Assembly (NCBI RefSeq): GCF_024323335.1
Contig: NC_066585.1
Coordinates: 79,125,609 to 79,189,608 of the forward strand
DNA from: Lathyrus oleraceus
Lineage: Eukaryota > Streptophyta > Magnoliopsida > Fabales > Fabaceae
Length of the DNA stretch: 64,000 bases
Direction of reading: 5' to 3'
Shown: piece after piece, positions 1 to 14,108 of the stretch
Layout: each line of letters starts with the position of its first letter
Position numbering within the stretch: the stretch's first letter is position 1
Position numbers and translations under genes: made by a program
The notes under the pieces: model-generated
Told to the model about the DNA's origin: nothing
The model's database searches: none
The model's input: the letters and a program-made list of their open reading frames with translations, nothing else

Positions 1-1233
1 TTTAATTCAATTCTGTTAATGCATACTAACCACATTGGTTGTTTTTGTGTTGACTTGTGAATTTGAGATTCAAACCACCCAAGCTACCCATTACACATTT
101 ATTCATTTAATTAGATTGTATTGTTTGAAGTGTCATGTCACTTTTATGGTTTAGGCATGATTTGTAATTTGTATAATTCTTTCCATTTCCATTTATGTTG
201 TAATTGCTTACATCCCCCCATTACGGGCCAAATATCCCCCCACCCCATGATCATGTAATAACTTAGGTTTATTGTTTTTTATAGTTAATTCATCATGCAT
301 TCTAATTGAAAAGGATAAAAATAAAATGATAAATAAAGCATTTTAAAATAAACAAAAGGTACTCGATCCAACGTCAATTTGTTTTCCAAATAAAATTCAC
401 ACCATTGCAACGCGAATACTTGATCCAACATCAAGTACTTCCCATCCACTCTATGATCCATGATTCACATCTGTTCTCCATTCTCTTCTCAATCTCATTC
501 TATCTCTCCCCTCCATTCTTCACACACTTTTTCATAACAAACTCAAACGTTTGATCCAACGTCAAACGTCTTTTTCAAAACCATTTTCACAATAAACCGG
601 AATGCAAAAATTGGGTGTACGTGCTTGTACACAACATTCAAGTACTTGGGTTATCGGTCGTACCTAGCTTGAGGACCCAACACTTGACTTCCCATTTAAA
701 ACATCTAATGATTCAAACAAGTTATATCTAGGTGCTATGAGGGAGAAAAAGGGTAGTTAGGACTCCATTATCCTCTCGACTCCTAAGTACTCTTATTGTT
801 AACCGTACTAAGTCAAAGGTCAAATACTTGTCTCCCTCTAAGTTCCAATGATTAGACTTGCCAAAATCTTTTCATAGGCAAGTGAACATTAGCATGCGAA
901 CGTCAATACTGTTCAGTAAAAACAACCAAACAAATGTTTTGTTTGTGACCCGAACTATAAAGCTCTGATTTCCTTATTGCACGTATGAGGATACGTTGGC
1001 ACAAGGGCCCAAATCCTTGGCGAGCACACTAACTTGAAACTTATTTTCTCCCTCATATTATTCTTTCATCTCATCCTGATAGAAAATAACATACAGATAA
1101 ACAACATCAACACACATTTGTTACGAGCAAGTGGTTCCCATGGAGTACCATGGATATGAGGGGTGCTAATACCTTCTACTTGCATAACCAACTTTCGAAG
1201 CTGCTCTTGGTTGCGAGACCATTCTTACATTTG
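1..1233 (+). repeat. Ogre/Tat-like LTR or leader remnant, non-coding
   Basis: I see no credible gene here. Three copies of a short motif, GATCCAAC(G/A)TCAA, occur at 365-377, 422-434 and 553-565. Near 1152 the text reads GAGGGGTGCTAATACC, followed by a TTGCATAACC stretch. From memory this wording is typical of the LTR/leader of legume Ogre (Tat-lineage Ty3/gypsy) elements; that is recollection, not a search. The stretch ends abruptly where the truncated Athila LTR begins (about 1234). It probably represents the fragment left after a deletion fused it to the Athila element. Confidence 0.4.
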
Positions 1234-2687
1234 GGGTTTTTCGGCAAATATTGTACACATGGCGTTATACATGGAGGCCGTTATAGGGGAAGCCATGACT
1301 CATCAGTCCTCAACCAGGAGGTAACCGCCACGATCCCATGAACTTACCCATTTCCATACATGGCGGGCGCCATAAAGGGGTGGCGGGCGCCACCTTTGTA
1401 TTTCACGTTCCCACTAAGGAGAAGTTGAAGGGCACCATGGTCTTTGCAAGCTGCTGAATTCCTCTATAAATAGGTCGTTCTAGTTCATTTCCAAATCATC
1501 CAACTTAGTTTACAACACTAAGACTATATTTATCATCTGTAAAACCGGTAATCCATCACATCGGGGGGTTATCGCACCTTAGTGAGATTGAGTTGGAGCA
1601 CTTCGATTTTGCTGTCGTCTTTATCTTCAGAGTCGAAGGTTTATTTTCCTTGTACCAGATTTAAAGCCTCCGTTTGGAGCAGGTTCTTATTTAATCGCTT
1701 TTATTTATTTTACTTGTCATGCTTTACTTTATTTAATTTCTGTCCACGCTTTACTTTATTTACTTTCTGTCCACGCTTTACTTTATTTACTTTCTGTCCA
1801 CGATTTACTTTATTTACTTTCTGTCCAAGCTTTTACTTTATTTAAATTTCTCGCCATTATCGTTATTGCTCGTTTTAATTATTTTACACGCTTTACTCGT
1901 TCTTTACGCCTTACATTCTAAAACAATTTTTCATCATGATCAATATCGTTATGTCTGTTTGTATTACCATGTCTGGCTAAATCTTTCAAAGGTTAGAATG
2001 TAAGAATCACGGTTAAAGAGATGTTTCACATATTGAATCTGTAGAAATGCTTTAAAGGCTGTTTTGATTTTTAATTCGAGTTTTCTGAAACAAACTTGGT
2101 TAGTTTTAACTACTCAAGGAGTGCGAAAGCACCCTGGCTTAGTTAACTAGGAATTTTTATCACTTTAAGGAAAAATGATTTTTGAAACTGTTTTCGGACG
2201 CGTTGATAGATTTAAAATCAGGAAACTCCTCGGGTAAACTTTCCAAATCAAAATCACTTTTCAACTAAGTTTACGAGTCTTATTTCTTAAAAATAAGTTT
2301 ACTACTTTAGCGTTCTGCGCACCTTTTATAAGTGACAATAAAAGGCCTTAATTTAAAGGTAAACTCGGTTCTGAATACGCGAAAGCGACAGTTCCTGTTA
2401 AATGGATTATTTTCAAGAGTAGAAAAAATTGCCCCGTAAGTAGTTCTATTTAGACAATCGAAACATCGTTTAACTGACGTGAAATACATTCAAACCTGTC
2501 TTTATCTGCACTATATTTATTATTTTCTTTATTTACTGTTATTTTGCGACATCAATATCTCTTTTGTACCGCCTTAGATAAACATCATAACAATAGTAAT
2601 CGATAGATTGACGATTTGGTCTCTGTGGGATCGATATTCTTTTATATTACTCTGACGCAATTCGTGCACTTGCGAATATAGCGATCA
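1234..2687 (+). repeat. Athila 5' LTR, 5'-truncated
   Basis: This stretch aligns base for base in length (1454 bp) with 14741-16194 of the right LTR and shows scattered substitutions. The first 161 bp present in the right LTR are missing. The break falls in a short GGGTTTT shared by the flank and the LTR, suggesting a microhomology deletion. A TATA-like CTATAAATAG lies at 1463-1472. The LTR ends in TATAGCGATCA. Translated frames inside it are not genes. Confidence 0.85.
1727..1835 (+). repeat. Short tandem repeat within Athila LTR
   Basis: About four copies of a 26-27-bp unit built on TTTACTTTATTTACTTTCTG followed by TCCACGC. The same array occurs in the right LTR at about 15227-15335, so it predates insertion. 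It is the sole reason a repetitive Phe/Cys-rich frame appears here. Confidence 0.8.
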
Positions 2688-2693
2688 AGTTTT

Positions 2694-2711
2694 TGGCTTC
2701 GTTGCTGGGGA
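2694..2711 (+). promoter_or_regulatory. Athila primer binding site, tRNA-Asp type
   Basis: TGGCTTCGTTGCTGGGGA begins six bases after the LTR end. Athila/Tat elements typically use TGGCGCCGTTGCCGGGGA, complementary to the 3' end of tRNA-Asp (recalled). The present copy differs at three positions, all C to T or G to T type, consistent with age. Confidence 0.7.
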
Positions 2712-2776
2712 CCAACTTTGTCAAATTTTGTACCCTGTTGTTACACCGTCTAGACTAAGGGATTATTAGCCGGTAA

Positions 2777-2940
2777 ATGCGAAGAACCCGTAGTACCGGA
2801 AATTTAGTAGATCCCTTAGCGGACCCCGAACGTTACACTCGTACACGTCTCTTACTCATCCGAATTAAGAAAGCTATGGCCGGGAATCGCGACCGGAGAC
2901 CTCTTAAGGAATTTGCCCAACCATCTGACGAGGAACCTAG
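2777..2940 (+). pseudogene. Athila gag, N-terminal fragment
   Basis: An open frame from ATG 2777 reads MRRTRSTGN and later MAGNRDRRPLKEF, resembling the basic N-terminus of Athila Gag. It is interrupted after the CCTAG at 2936-2940 by a solo LTR and resumes in the same frame after the second CCTAG at 4319-4323. Gag would package the element RNA into cytoplasmic particles. The split alone makes it non-functional. Confidence 0.65.
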
Positions 2941-4318
2941 TGTTGGTGTAAGCCCTAGAGGCCAATACTTTTGGTACTTGTATCGAATAATAAAAGGCTT
3001 TTTCTTTATTACGTTATTTAATAAAGTCCCTAGAATAGCTAGTCCGTTTAATGTATCAAGTGTGACTTGATCATGAGATCACATTAAACATAAGGACACT
3101 ATTCTTAAAGTATCTGAAACCGAGCTTTATTGTGAAGTGGGATAACATTAAAGCATTAAGACTATTATGTATATAGACTGATGATCACATCTCATGGATC
3201 ATGGATAAGGAGTTATCAAGTCTTAAACATAGGTATGAATATTAAGAGTAATATTTATACCGGATTGACCCGCTATGAGAATACTATATAGAAAGTTATG
3301 CAAAGTGTCATAAGTTATTCTCATGGTGATAATGGTGTATACCACTCTTCAACCTAAAACCACTATGGACCCTAGATGTAGAGTCGAGTGCTTTATTGTT
3401 GATCCAACATTATCCGTAACTGGATAACCATAAAGACAGTTGATGGGTACTCCACGAAGCATGCTGAGGGACATGAGTGACCTAGATGGAATTTGCCCAT
3501 CCTGCATAACAGGATAAATGTCTATGGGCCCAATATTGAACTGGACAAGGATGACACGGTCTATGCCTTGTGTTCAATATAGACATAAGGGCAAAAGGGT
3601 AATTATATACATAAGTATTATCATAGAAGGAATTGTCAGATCACATGATATTTTCGTGTCTTGGGTAGCAGTGATGTGTTTCTAGATACCGTTCACTATT
3701 TATTATGTTAAATACATGATTTAATATAATTGCCAATGTCACGAAAACCTACAGGGTCACACACAAAGGACGGATTGATGAGAGATAGAGTAACTAAGGA
3801 ACACCGTAAGGTACGGTGCCCTTAAGTGAGTTGTAGAACATCGTAAGGTACGGTGTACTTAAGTAGAATACGAAATATGGTAAGGTACCATGGGCTTAAG
3901 TGATTTTGGGCATATTATAAGATATGGGCCAAAATACACTTAAGTGGGCTTTTTAGCTTGAAGCCCACACAAGTGGTTCTATAAATAGAACCCTTGTGCA
4001 GAAGCATTGATTGCGGTTGCATTATTTTCGTTTTCTCTCTCTCTCTCACTCACTCACTCAAAGCCTTCATTCGTACCAGCTAGCACTGAGATTGAAGGAA
4101 TCCGTTCGCGTGGACTGAGTAGAGACGTTGTCATCGTTCAACGTTCGTGATCGCTCCGTGGATCTGCATCAAAGGTTTTGTTCGTCACAAGAGAACTGCT
4201 CCAAAGGTTTCAATCGTCACAAGAGGTAAATATTCTATCACTGATCATGCCCATTCGTAAGGATCATTAAAGGAGAAATTTTAATCTCCGCTGCGTTTTG
4301 GACCGCAATTCTCCTTCA
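2941..4318 (+). mobile_element. Solo LTR (probably copia type) with 5-bp TSD
   Basis: This 1378-bp stretch starts TGTTGGTGTAAGCCC and ends CTCCTTCA. It is bracketed by CCTAG at 2936-2940 and 4319-4323, a perfect 5-bp target duplication. No internal coding region exists, so it is a solo LTR left by LTR-LTR recombination. It has a TATA-like CTATAAATAG at 3980-3989 and a CT-rich stretch near 4034. Three degenerate repeats of GTAAGGTACGGTG followed by CTTAAGTG lie at about 3804-3901. Assignment to copia rests on general appearance (TGTTG start, length) and is inference. Confidence 0.85.
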
Positions 4319-4323
4319 CCTAG

Positions 4324-5955
4324 TTCTAGTATAGTAAACCCCCTCATTCCTGCCAACAATTTCGAACTAAAACCATCTTTACTATATTAGTGCAACAAAA
4401 CCAATTCGCGGGTCTCGCTACTGAGAACCCAAATCAACATTTAAAAGTCTTTATCCAACTGGGCGACACCTTTAAATCCAACGGTGCTTCACCTGATGCG
4501 ATTCGTTTAAGATTATTTCCTTTCTCCCTCAGGGATAGAGCACATTCATGGTTAGATTCACTTCCAGCTAACTCAATAACTAATTGGGAAGACCTTAGGA
4601 GAGTATTCCTTGCTAGATATTTTCCCCCCAGTAAGACTGCTGTTCTTCGAAACCAAATAACTAGATTTACTCAAAACCAAGGAGAATCACTTTTTGAAGC
4701 TTGGGAGAGATACAAAGAGCTATTACGAGTCTGTCCACACCATGACCTAGAACAATGGCTGATCGTTCATACCTTCTACAATGGACTCCGTTATAACACA
4801 AAGATGAGCATCGACGCTGTCGTTGGTGGCGCGTTGATGAACAAACCTTATCCTGAAGCTTGTGACCTAATTGAGGATATGGCCCAAAACCATTACCAAT
4901 GGGGAACTGAACGAGCATCAATAGAGAAAAGGGAGACCCAAGGTGGAATACATGAGATAAGCTCTATGGACATGATGCAGGCGAAAATGGACGCTTTAGC
5001 CCTTAAGGTCGAACATATTTCTACAAACACTAACACCGCAGCAGTAGTCCACACAGAGTGTGAACTTTGTGGATCTAAAGGACACGAATCGGCAGAATGT
5101 AACCTTTTGAATGACCTGAACACCGACCAAGTGAATTACGCCCAAGGTAACCCATTTTCAAACACCTACAACCCTGGGTGGAAGAATCACCCGAATTTTT
5201 CTTATAAAAACCAGAACCCTATCCAAAATTATGCACCTCAGAGACCACAAGGTTATCAAGCCCAAAAACCAAATCAACCTATGCAAGTTGTGCCCCAGAA
5301 GCCTAACCTTGAGAAGATCATGGAGAGCTTTATATCAGGCCAGACTCAGCAAAATAAAGAATTCCTAAACCAGAACATTCACGTAAACAAACTGATAACG
5401 CAATTAGGGACCAAGGTTGACCAGATAATCACTCACAACAAGATGCTTGAAACCCAGATCTCACAGGTAGCACAAAACCAAGCCCCACAAACTACACCTG
5501 GAGGACAATTCCCTGGACAACCTCAACTCAACCCTCGAGGGAAAGCTAATGCTATCGCATTACGAAGTGGGACCGCTTACGAAGGGCCTCATAACCCAGC
5601 AATGAGCGATTCCAAAGCTTCTAAAGAAAATATACCCGCCAACCAAGAAGAGGAACCAGTGGAACCCGAAAAACAAACCGACCAAGAAGGAGAAACCAAG
5701 GATAAAACTTACAAACCACCACCTCTGTATAAACCACCAATCCCATATCCGCAAAGACTTAAACAAACCAAAATCAATAACCAATACCAAAAGTTTATAA
5801 ACGTAATAGAGAAGCTTCATGGAGAGATTCCTTTCACCGAAGCCATCACCCAAATTCCATCTTACGCCAAATTTCTCAAAGACATTTTATTTCCGAGAAT
5901 AAACTTACTAAGAAGGAGAAAGACCCTGGTAGTTTTTCTATACCTTGCATTCTAG
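4324..5955 (+). pseudogene. Athila gag, main part
   Basis: After the solo LTR the gag frame resumes, then loses one base near 4384 just before the long frame beginning LVQQNQF (4390 onward). The following region has the retrotransposon Gag core (ENPNQHLK, RLRLFPFSLRDRA, FYNGL) in roughly residues 10-140 of the frame. A single CX2CX4HX4C zinc knuckle (CELCGSKGHESAEC) follows, then a Gln/Asn/Pro-rich linker and a Pro-rich PPPLYKPPIPYPQRL motif typical of Athila before protease. Near 5900 another single-base frame break separates gag from protease; read on, the frame stops at 5953-5955. Gag forms the particle and binds RNA. Confidence 0.85.
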
Positions 5956-7886
5956 GGAGTCATGTGATCGACAAAGCTTTCCTAGACTTAGGCGCTAGTG
6001 TGAGTTTAATGCCCTTAGCTGTGTGTAAAAGGTTAAACTTAGGAGAATTACAACCAACTAAGATATCCCTCCAATTAGCCGATATGTCTGTTAAGTACCC
6101 TGTAGGAATTTTAGAAGACATCCCAGTTAGGATCGGTCAACTTTATATCCCAACAGACTTCGTGGTCATGGATATCAAGGAAGACGACGATATCCATATC
6201 CTTTTAGGTAAACCATTTTTATCAACAGACGAATCTATAATAGATGTTAAAAGAGGAAAATTAACTTTTGAAGTAGGGGATGAAAAGATAGAGTTTATTC
6301 TTTCAAAGTTCCTGATGGCACCAATCATAGGAGACGCATGTTACGCGATCGATATCATAGATGAATGCATAAGGGAATTTGATCAAGAAGAACCTAAGAT
6401 CGAACCATTTTCAAACCCAAATGAAAAGGATGACGAGCTAAAGGAAACGGAACCTCACACTAACGAATGTTTGGACCTTACTCCAGACCTTTCACCAAAT
6501 TCTCAAAAACCAGCTCAAGAACTTAAGGAATTGCCCAAGAACCTAAGATACGAGTTTTTGGATAAAGAAATGAACCGCCCAGTAATAGTTAGTGCCACCT
6601 TAAACCCAGAAGAGACAAACCAACTCTTGAATGTTTTACGAAGATACCCCTCTGCCTTAGGATACAATATCTCTGATTTAAAAGGTATAAGCCCATCCGT
6701 ATGTATGCATAGGATCTCGCTAGAGGAAGATTCAAAACCTTCCAGAGAACATCAGAGAAGAATCAACCCTGTAATGAGTGAGGTGGTAAAGAAGGAAGTC
6801 CTTAAACTGCTAGAAGCTGGTATAATCTATCAAATCTCTGATAGTAAATGGGTAAGTCATGTACATGTGGTACCCAAAAAGGGAGGCATCACAGTCGTGC
6901 AGAACGAGAAGGGTGAGCATGTAGCTAAACATATAGAAGGCGGATGGCGTATATGCATAGATTATAGGAAGCTAAATAAGGCAACTAGGAAAGACCATTT
7001 CCCCCTTCCATTCATAGATCAAATGCTTGAGCGTCTTGCCAGACGCTCTTACTTTCGTTATCTGGATGGATATTCTGGATTTTTCCAAATACCCATACAC
7101 CCCGAGGATCAAGAGAAAACAACCTTCACCTGTCCTTACAGAACGTTTGCTTACAGACGAATTCCGCTTGGACTCTGTAATGCGCCAGCTACTTTCCAAC
7201 ATTGTATGATGTCAATCTTCGCAGATTATCTCGACGGAATTATGGAAGTATTTATGGACGATTTCTCGGTGTGTGGGTTCGACTTTGAGAATTGCCTTGT
7301 TAATCTTGAGAAAATCCTAGAGAGATGCGTAGAAGTTAACCTTGTATTAAACTGGGAGAAGAGCCACTTTATGGTTAAAGAAGGCATAGTGTTAGAACAT
7401 ATAATATCTGAAAGAGGCATTGAGGTCGACAAAGCAAAGATAGAAGTTATAGAAAACGTTAACCCTCCTAAGACAGTTAGAGAAGTCCGTAGTTTTCTTG
7501 GACACGCCGGTTTTTACCGACGCTTCATCAAAGATTTCTCTAAAATAACAAAACCCCTGAATGGCCTTCTGATGAAAGACGTTGAATTCATTTTCAATGA
7601 AAAATGCATCGAAGCCTTTAATCAGTTAAAACAAGTGCTAATTTCAGCACCCATTTTACAAACTCCGGATTGGACTCAACCTTGTGAAATAATGTGTGAT
7701 GCTAGCGATTTCGCTATAGGAGCTGTTTTAGGGCAAAGAAAAGATAAGAAATTACATGTAATATATTACGCTAGTAGAACCCTAGATGCCGCTCAACTAA
7801 ATTATACAACAACAGAGAAGGAACTCCTAGCTGTAGTTTTCACAATTGATAAATTAGGTCTTATCTTTTCGGATCTAAGATTATAG
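5911..7886 (+). pseudogene. Athila pol: protease, reverse transcriptase, start of RNase H
   Basis: The protease shows FLDLGASVSLM (active site DLGAS) and a downstream ILLGKPF flap-like motif. RT follows: WVSHVHVVPKKGG, WRICIDYRKLNKAT, LPFIDQML, YSGFFQIPI, CNAPATFQ and the catalytic FMDD box at 7251-7262. RNase H begins with CDASDFAIGAVLGQ and YYASRTL. A one-base loss near 7855 moves RNase H out of frame, so this frame ends at 7886. The longest open frame is 5964-7886; no real start is expected because pol would be made as part of a gag-pol polyprotein. Confidence 0.9.
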
Positions 7887-9478
7887 TCTATACAGACCAT
7901 GCAACTATTTGTTACCTTCTAAGCAAAAAGGATGCGAAACCCAGATTACTCAGATGGATCCTTTTGCTACAAGAGTTTGACTTGGATATTCGAGACAAAA
8001 AAGGAACAGAAAACGTAGTTGCTGACCATCTTTCCAGACTAGAGCATTTGAAGCCAGACCATTTACCTATAAATGATGATTTCACCTATGACAGATTGAT
8101 AGCCAAGTTAGATATCGTTCCCCTTGAACCTAATAGAGACAACTTTGGGACAATTTCAGAAATTAGCAGAGTATCATGGTACGCTGACTTTGTGAATTAT
8201 CTAGCTGCTGATATCATACCACCTGACCTCAATTATCAACAAAAGAAGAAGTTCTTTAAAGACGTAAGACATTTCTATAGGGACAAACCACTCCTTTTCA
8301 AAAGAGGAACAAATAACATCTTTAGACATTGCGTCCCGGAAGAAGAAGTCAGAAATATCATAGAGCATTGTGACTCTTCACCTTATGGTAGACATTCAAG
8401 CACATCCAAGACATACGCTAAGATCCTTCAAGCTGGTCTTTATTGGCCAACACTATGGCGTGATGTCTATACTTATATTGTCCAATATGGCCGATGCCAG
8501 TGCACTGGAAACATCTCAAGACGCAACGAAATGCCTTTGAAGAACATCCAAGAAGTGGAATTATTTGACGTTTGGGGTATTGATTTCATGGGACCTTTTC
8601 CATCTTCGATAGGAAACAAGTACATTTTGGTAGCCGTTGACTATGTGTCCAAATGGATAAAAGCTATAGCCTCACCCACTAACGACACAAGAGTAGTCAT
8701 CAAGATGTTTAAAAATAATATTTTTCCCAGATTTGGAGTACCACGACTTGTCATAAGTGATGGTGGATCACACTTTATATCCAGGATATTTGATAAACTC
8801 TTAAGAAAGTATGGAGTAAAACACAAAGTAGCAACACCATATCATCCCCAGACTAATGGTCAAGTGGAAGTTTCTAACATAGAGATTAAGCAAATCTTGG
8901 AAAAAACTGTTTCAATATCCAGAAAAGATTGGTCTGAAAAGCTAACAGAAGCATTGTGGGCTTACAGAACTGCTTACAAAACCCCTATTGGAACTACACC
9001 ATACCAGTTAGTCTACGGGAAGTCATGCCACTTACCTTTTGAACTCAAGCACAAGGTATATTGGGCCATCAAGACCCTGAATTTGGATTACCTAGCATCT
9101 GGCGAGAAGCGAATCCTCGATATCCATAAATTTGAGGAACTCCGCCAGAACGCTTATGAGAATGCCATTATATACAAAGAAAGAACCAAATCATGGCATG
9201 ACAAAAGGATTGTGAAAAAGGACTTTAATATAGGCGACTCTGTTCTCCTTTTCAATTCGAGATTACGACTTTTTCCAGGTAAGCTGCGTTCGAGATGGAC
9301 AGGCCCCTCTAAGGTTTCCAAAATCCTAAAATCTGGAGCAGTTGAAATCCGGAACAATTCCTGTAATCTGTTTGTGGTAAATGGACAAAGACTGAAGCAA
9401 TATCAAGGAGGTGGCATCCCCACAGAATGCCCTGACCATACTCTGATCGACCCTCTAGTTCCTACCTCTAATATATAA
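7857..9478 (+). pseudogene. Athila pol: end of RNase H and integrase
   Basis: The frame resumes after the break with IVYTDH and [23 protein letters not shown], the end of RNase H. The integrase zinc-binding region ([10 protein letters not shown] to RCQCTGN) lacks the first Cys of the usual CxxC (Tyr instead), so the finger is damaged. The core has [18 protein letters not shown] and [12 protein letters not shown], carrying the D, D and E catalytic positions, then [11 protein letters not shown] and [12 protein letters not shown]. Stop at 9476-9478. Integrase would insert the cDNA into chromosomes. Confidence 0.88.
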
Positions 9479-9944
<466 letters not shown>

Positions 9945-11072
9945 ATGGAGAATTTCGACACTATGCCAGTGATCTTTCGTGACCCAGTTCAGGAGCAGCG
10001 CTACGCCATGCTTTCCCAGCATCCAATGCTACCCACCAGATATCCTGATTCAAGCTGCATGGAGGCATTAGGCATTGAGCCTAGTGTCAGGCATTTGTGC
10101 AATCAGCTGCAATGGGATGAGTATACTGATGCGATGCATGTGACTTACAGGAACCTCACTTTGGAGTTCTTTAGCTCACTGAACTACGAGCCCTATGTTG
10201 GTCACGCTAGTGATGGTGGCTACATTAATTTCAGGTTGTTTGGGACTGAATACACTTTCAACCACAAGCATTTCGGTGACCTGCTTGGATTTCAGACTGC
10301 TTATGATGCCTCATCTGAGCTCCCCATGAGCTATTTCCTGAGCAGAGACATTGAGAAGTTCTAAAGTGACATTACATGTGGAGGTAGCCCTGACCCTTCC
10401 ACCCAAATCTCTAACAAGATCCATAATCCTGCTTTCAGATACTTTCAGATGATTATTACCCACACCTTCCTGGGGAAGAGTGACCCTGATACACATGTGA
10501 TTGCTGAAGAGATTTTCTTCATGTACTGTACCACTCAGTCACACCCAGTAGATTGTGGAGCTTTTCTGATCGAGAGTCTCTATCTTAATGCTCGCTCTGC
10601 TGTGAGCCCTATATACGTTGGAAACACGGTGACTCATATAGCCTCCGCCCTAGGACTTGATAGAAGACTATTTCACCTGACGTCTTACTACAGCTACACC
10701 TTGATGGATATTGACTTTTGTTTGGACCGTGGCCTCATGAGGAGATCTTCCTTCCAACTGGATCAATACAGGCTCTTGATCGAGGGTGAGACTATTCACT
10801 ACTTCACTTTATCGGACCCTCAGGTAACTTGTGTTATTGATTAGGCCAACTGGGCCTATGCCATAGAAGGCCAAGGCGAGACAGCCGACGAGGAGAGAGT
10901 CGCACCTACCAGAATCAAAGTGCTCACCAATAATCCAAATCTTCAGAGTCTAGACATGCAGTCTGAGCTGGTTAAGCTCCGTATGGAGATAGCCCAGTTT
11001 CGCCAGGAGCTCGCTGACGTTGCTTTGCAGGTCGAAGTATCAGACACCACACATGCCACTGAAGCCGAATAA
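9945..11072 (+). pseudogene. Athila ORF3-like frame, first copy
   Basis: One reading frame from ATG 9945 ([11 protein letters not shown]) to TAA 11070-11072, about 375 codons, with two internal stops (TAA 10362-10364, TAG 10842-10844). It contains RNLTLEFFSSL, GYINFRLFGTEY and FGDLLGFQT, the pattern of the Athila ORF-1 / plant retrotransposon protein family (recalled). The C-terminal part (LRMEIAQFRQELADVALQVE) looks like a short coiled coil. Such ORFs occupy the env position of plant Athila elements; their function is unproven. I assign no activity. Confidence 0.65.
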
Positions 11073-11905
<833 letters not shown>

Positions 11906-13354
11906 ATGGCCGGAATGGAGTTCAACAACATCATTTTTCGCGAAGGAAAACCCGGAGAGCGACAAAACAAAATTTTATAAAAATTGCAATCACGGGAGAT
12001 CCTCACTACCAGGTATGTAGACGAAGATTGTTTATATACTTTAGGGACATACCATAGTGTTTTCCATATGCTTGATACTTTAGGATTACACGATATTTTT
12101 GCTAATAAAACACCCATCTATGATAGGCTGACTAGGGAATTTTTGAGTTCCCTAATTTACACTGTTTACCCTGGCACTACTAGCACGGTTGGTACCGTTT
12201 GTTTTAGAATGTTTAATGTGGAATACGAGCACACTATCGATGCCTTAGCAGGTTTGTTAGGAATGCCTTACAGTGAGGGTGCCATCTGTGAGACACCCTT
12301 AGATGCTGAATGGGCACTCGAAGCATTTACTTTTTGGAATAGATTTTCAAATGTGGCTGTCACTTCCTTTGAAGGAATTTTAGCTTCAAATACTCATAAC
12401 CCGACCATACGTATTTTTCGATACCTTTTGGCATGTACTATATTTGGTCGGGAAAATTCTAACAAAGTAAATGCTCGTGAGTTGCTATTTTTACAGGGTT
12501 GCCTCACTAATCGCAGGATCAATCTTGTTCCTTTTATGCTTGCACATATGTCCGCCATTCTTAAAAAGGGAGGAACCATTTCTTTCGGCGGTTTAATTAC
12601 TTCTATTGCTAGAGCGTTAAATCTCAACACTGAGTTAGCCACATTAGAACCACTCCCTCACCGCATCATTAACTTAAAATTTTTGAAGGATATGAAATTA
12701 TGCAAGGTGCGGCGAGAAGGTGGTTATCACCTCATGATCCATGGTGTAGCTATACCCAGTGTTGTTTTACCTTGCTCTCAGCGTACAGATGTGCGACATG
12801 CAAGGAACTAGACGTATGATCTCGACGCTCCACCTTTTACCGGTCCTTTGCCACCTAACGTTCCTATGGACGATGAGTAAGGGACCGATGATGAGTATGA
12901 CCGGCGCGACCAGTCACCCGCTCATGATATTCCTACTGCATCACCTGCACACACTGCACCTTCTTCTTCTAACCATTTTGCAGGTACCACTCCCGGTTTT
13001 TACATCACCGAGGAGATGTGGCGCGAGCACCTGGCTCGCGAGGAAAGGCGTGACACCCTTCTGAATACCATAAACCAACAACTGACAGATAATATGAGTT
13101 TTATGGTAGCCTCCCAGCAGCATAGTGAGCAAGCACATCGGACTATCACTGAGTCCTTACTTGCAATCACTAATGAGCAGCATCGCCAGCGACAGGCTAC
13201 TGAGCGTCACTTCGCACTTATCAAGGCCAACCAAGAGTCTCTCTTAGGTCGGTCTAGGCAGTTGCAGGAAGGACTTAGTACTCGTAGCAGGCATTGTCGA
13301 CCCAGGCATCCTGACCAGGGTGGTGGCGGTGACGGTACTGGTGATCACCCATAG
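11906..13354 (+). pseudogene. Athila ORF3-like frame, second, divergent copy
   Basis: A single frame from ATG 11906 (MAGMEFNNI) to TAG 13352-13354 is broken by stops at 11978-11980, 12809-12811 and about 12878. It shares the same plan as the frame at 9945-11072: RYVDEDC near the start, then YDRLTREFLSSL, VCFRMFNVEYEHTIDALAGLLGMP, and a Gln/Arg/Glu-rich C-terminal coiled-coil stretch (REERRDTLLNTINQQL and HRQRQATERHF). It ends in a Gly-rich tail. Family: plant retrotransposon ORF in the env position (Athila ORF-1-like), by recollection. Its sequence is far from that of the first copy, so it is not a recent duplicate. Confidence 0.65.
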
Positions 13355-13355
13355 T

Positions 13356-13360
<5 letters not shown>

Positions 13361-13407
<47 letters not shown>
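13361..13407 (+). repeat. (CT)n microsatellite
   Basis: An uninterrupted CT tract directly after the second ORF3-like frame. Confidence 0.95.
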
Positions 13408-13409
<2 letters not shown>

Positions 13410-14006
13410 TTCCAGGTTACTCCTACCCTATCTCATATCGACACATTGAGGACAATGTTCGGTTTAAGTGTGGGAGGAGATTTTTATCGCTTTTTCTTTA
13501 TTTTTAGTATGTTTTGTGCGTTTTAGTTGTTTGCTTTTTCTTTCAATAAATAACATGTGTTTGACGAGTCATCTGTGTAGTGTATCCGTATTTCTCCCAT
13601 TTCTTTAACCTTACCAAAAAAAATTTATGAGCTAAGACAACAGTGCATCTTGAATATTCAGGCTATAAGACAGGTTTATGGTGGGATGTATCTAACTTGG
13701 GAAAACTTTTTCTAGAAATCGATATTGTCTTAACACCGTAGGCTTCATGATTATAAAAGTCGATCCCGATACCCCATATGTTGTGGCCCTAATTTTTGTT
13801 CCAAATAAGTCCTTAAGTAGTTTATCCTTGCAGTCATCTCCGGCTTAAGCATGCTCTACGTAGGGGACCGATGAATATAAGTGAATGATCACAAAAATTC
13901 CTGCTTTGTTCTCTAGTTGTATGAAAATCCGGGCTAGGTGACTCTCACACGGTCATTTAACCCAACAAAAATAGAGACATTTGCGAAACATGCAGAATAA
14001 AATAAA

Positions 14007-14057
<51 letters not shown>

Positions 14058-14059
14058 TA

Positions 14060-14108
<49 letters not shown>

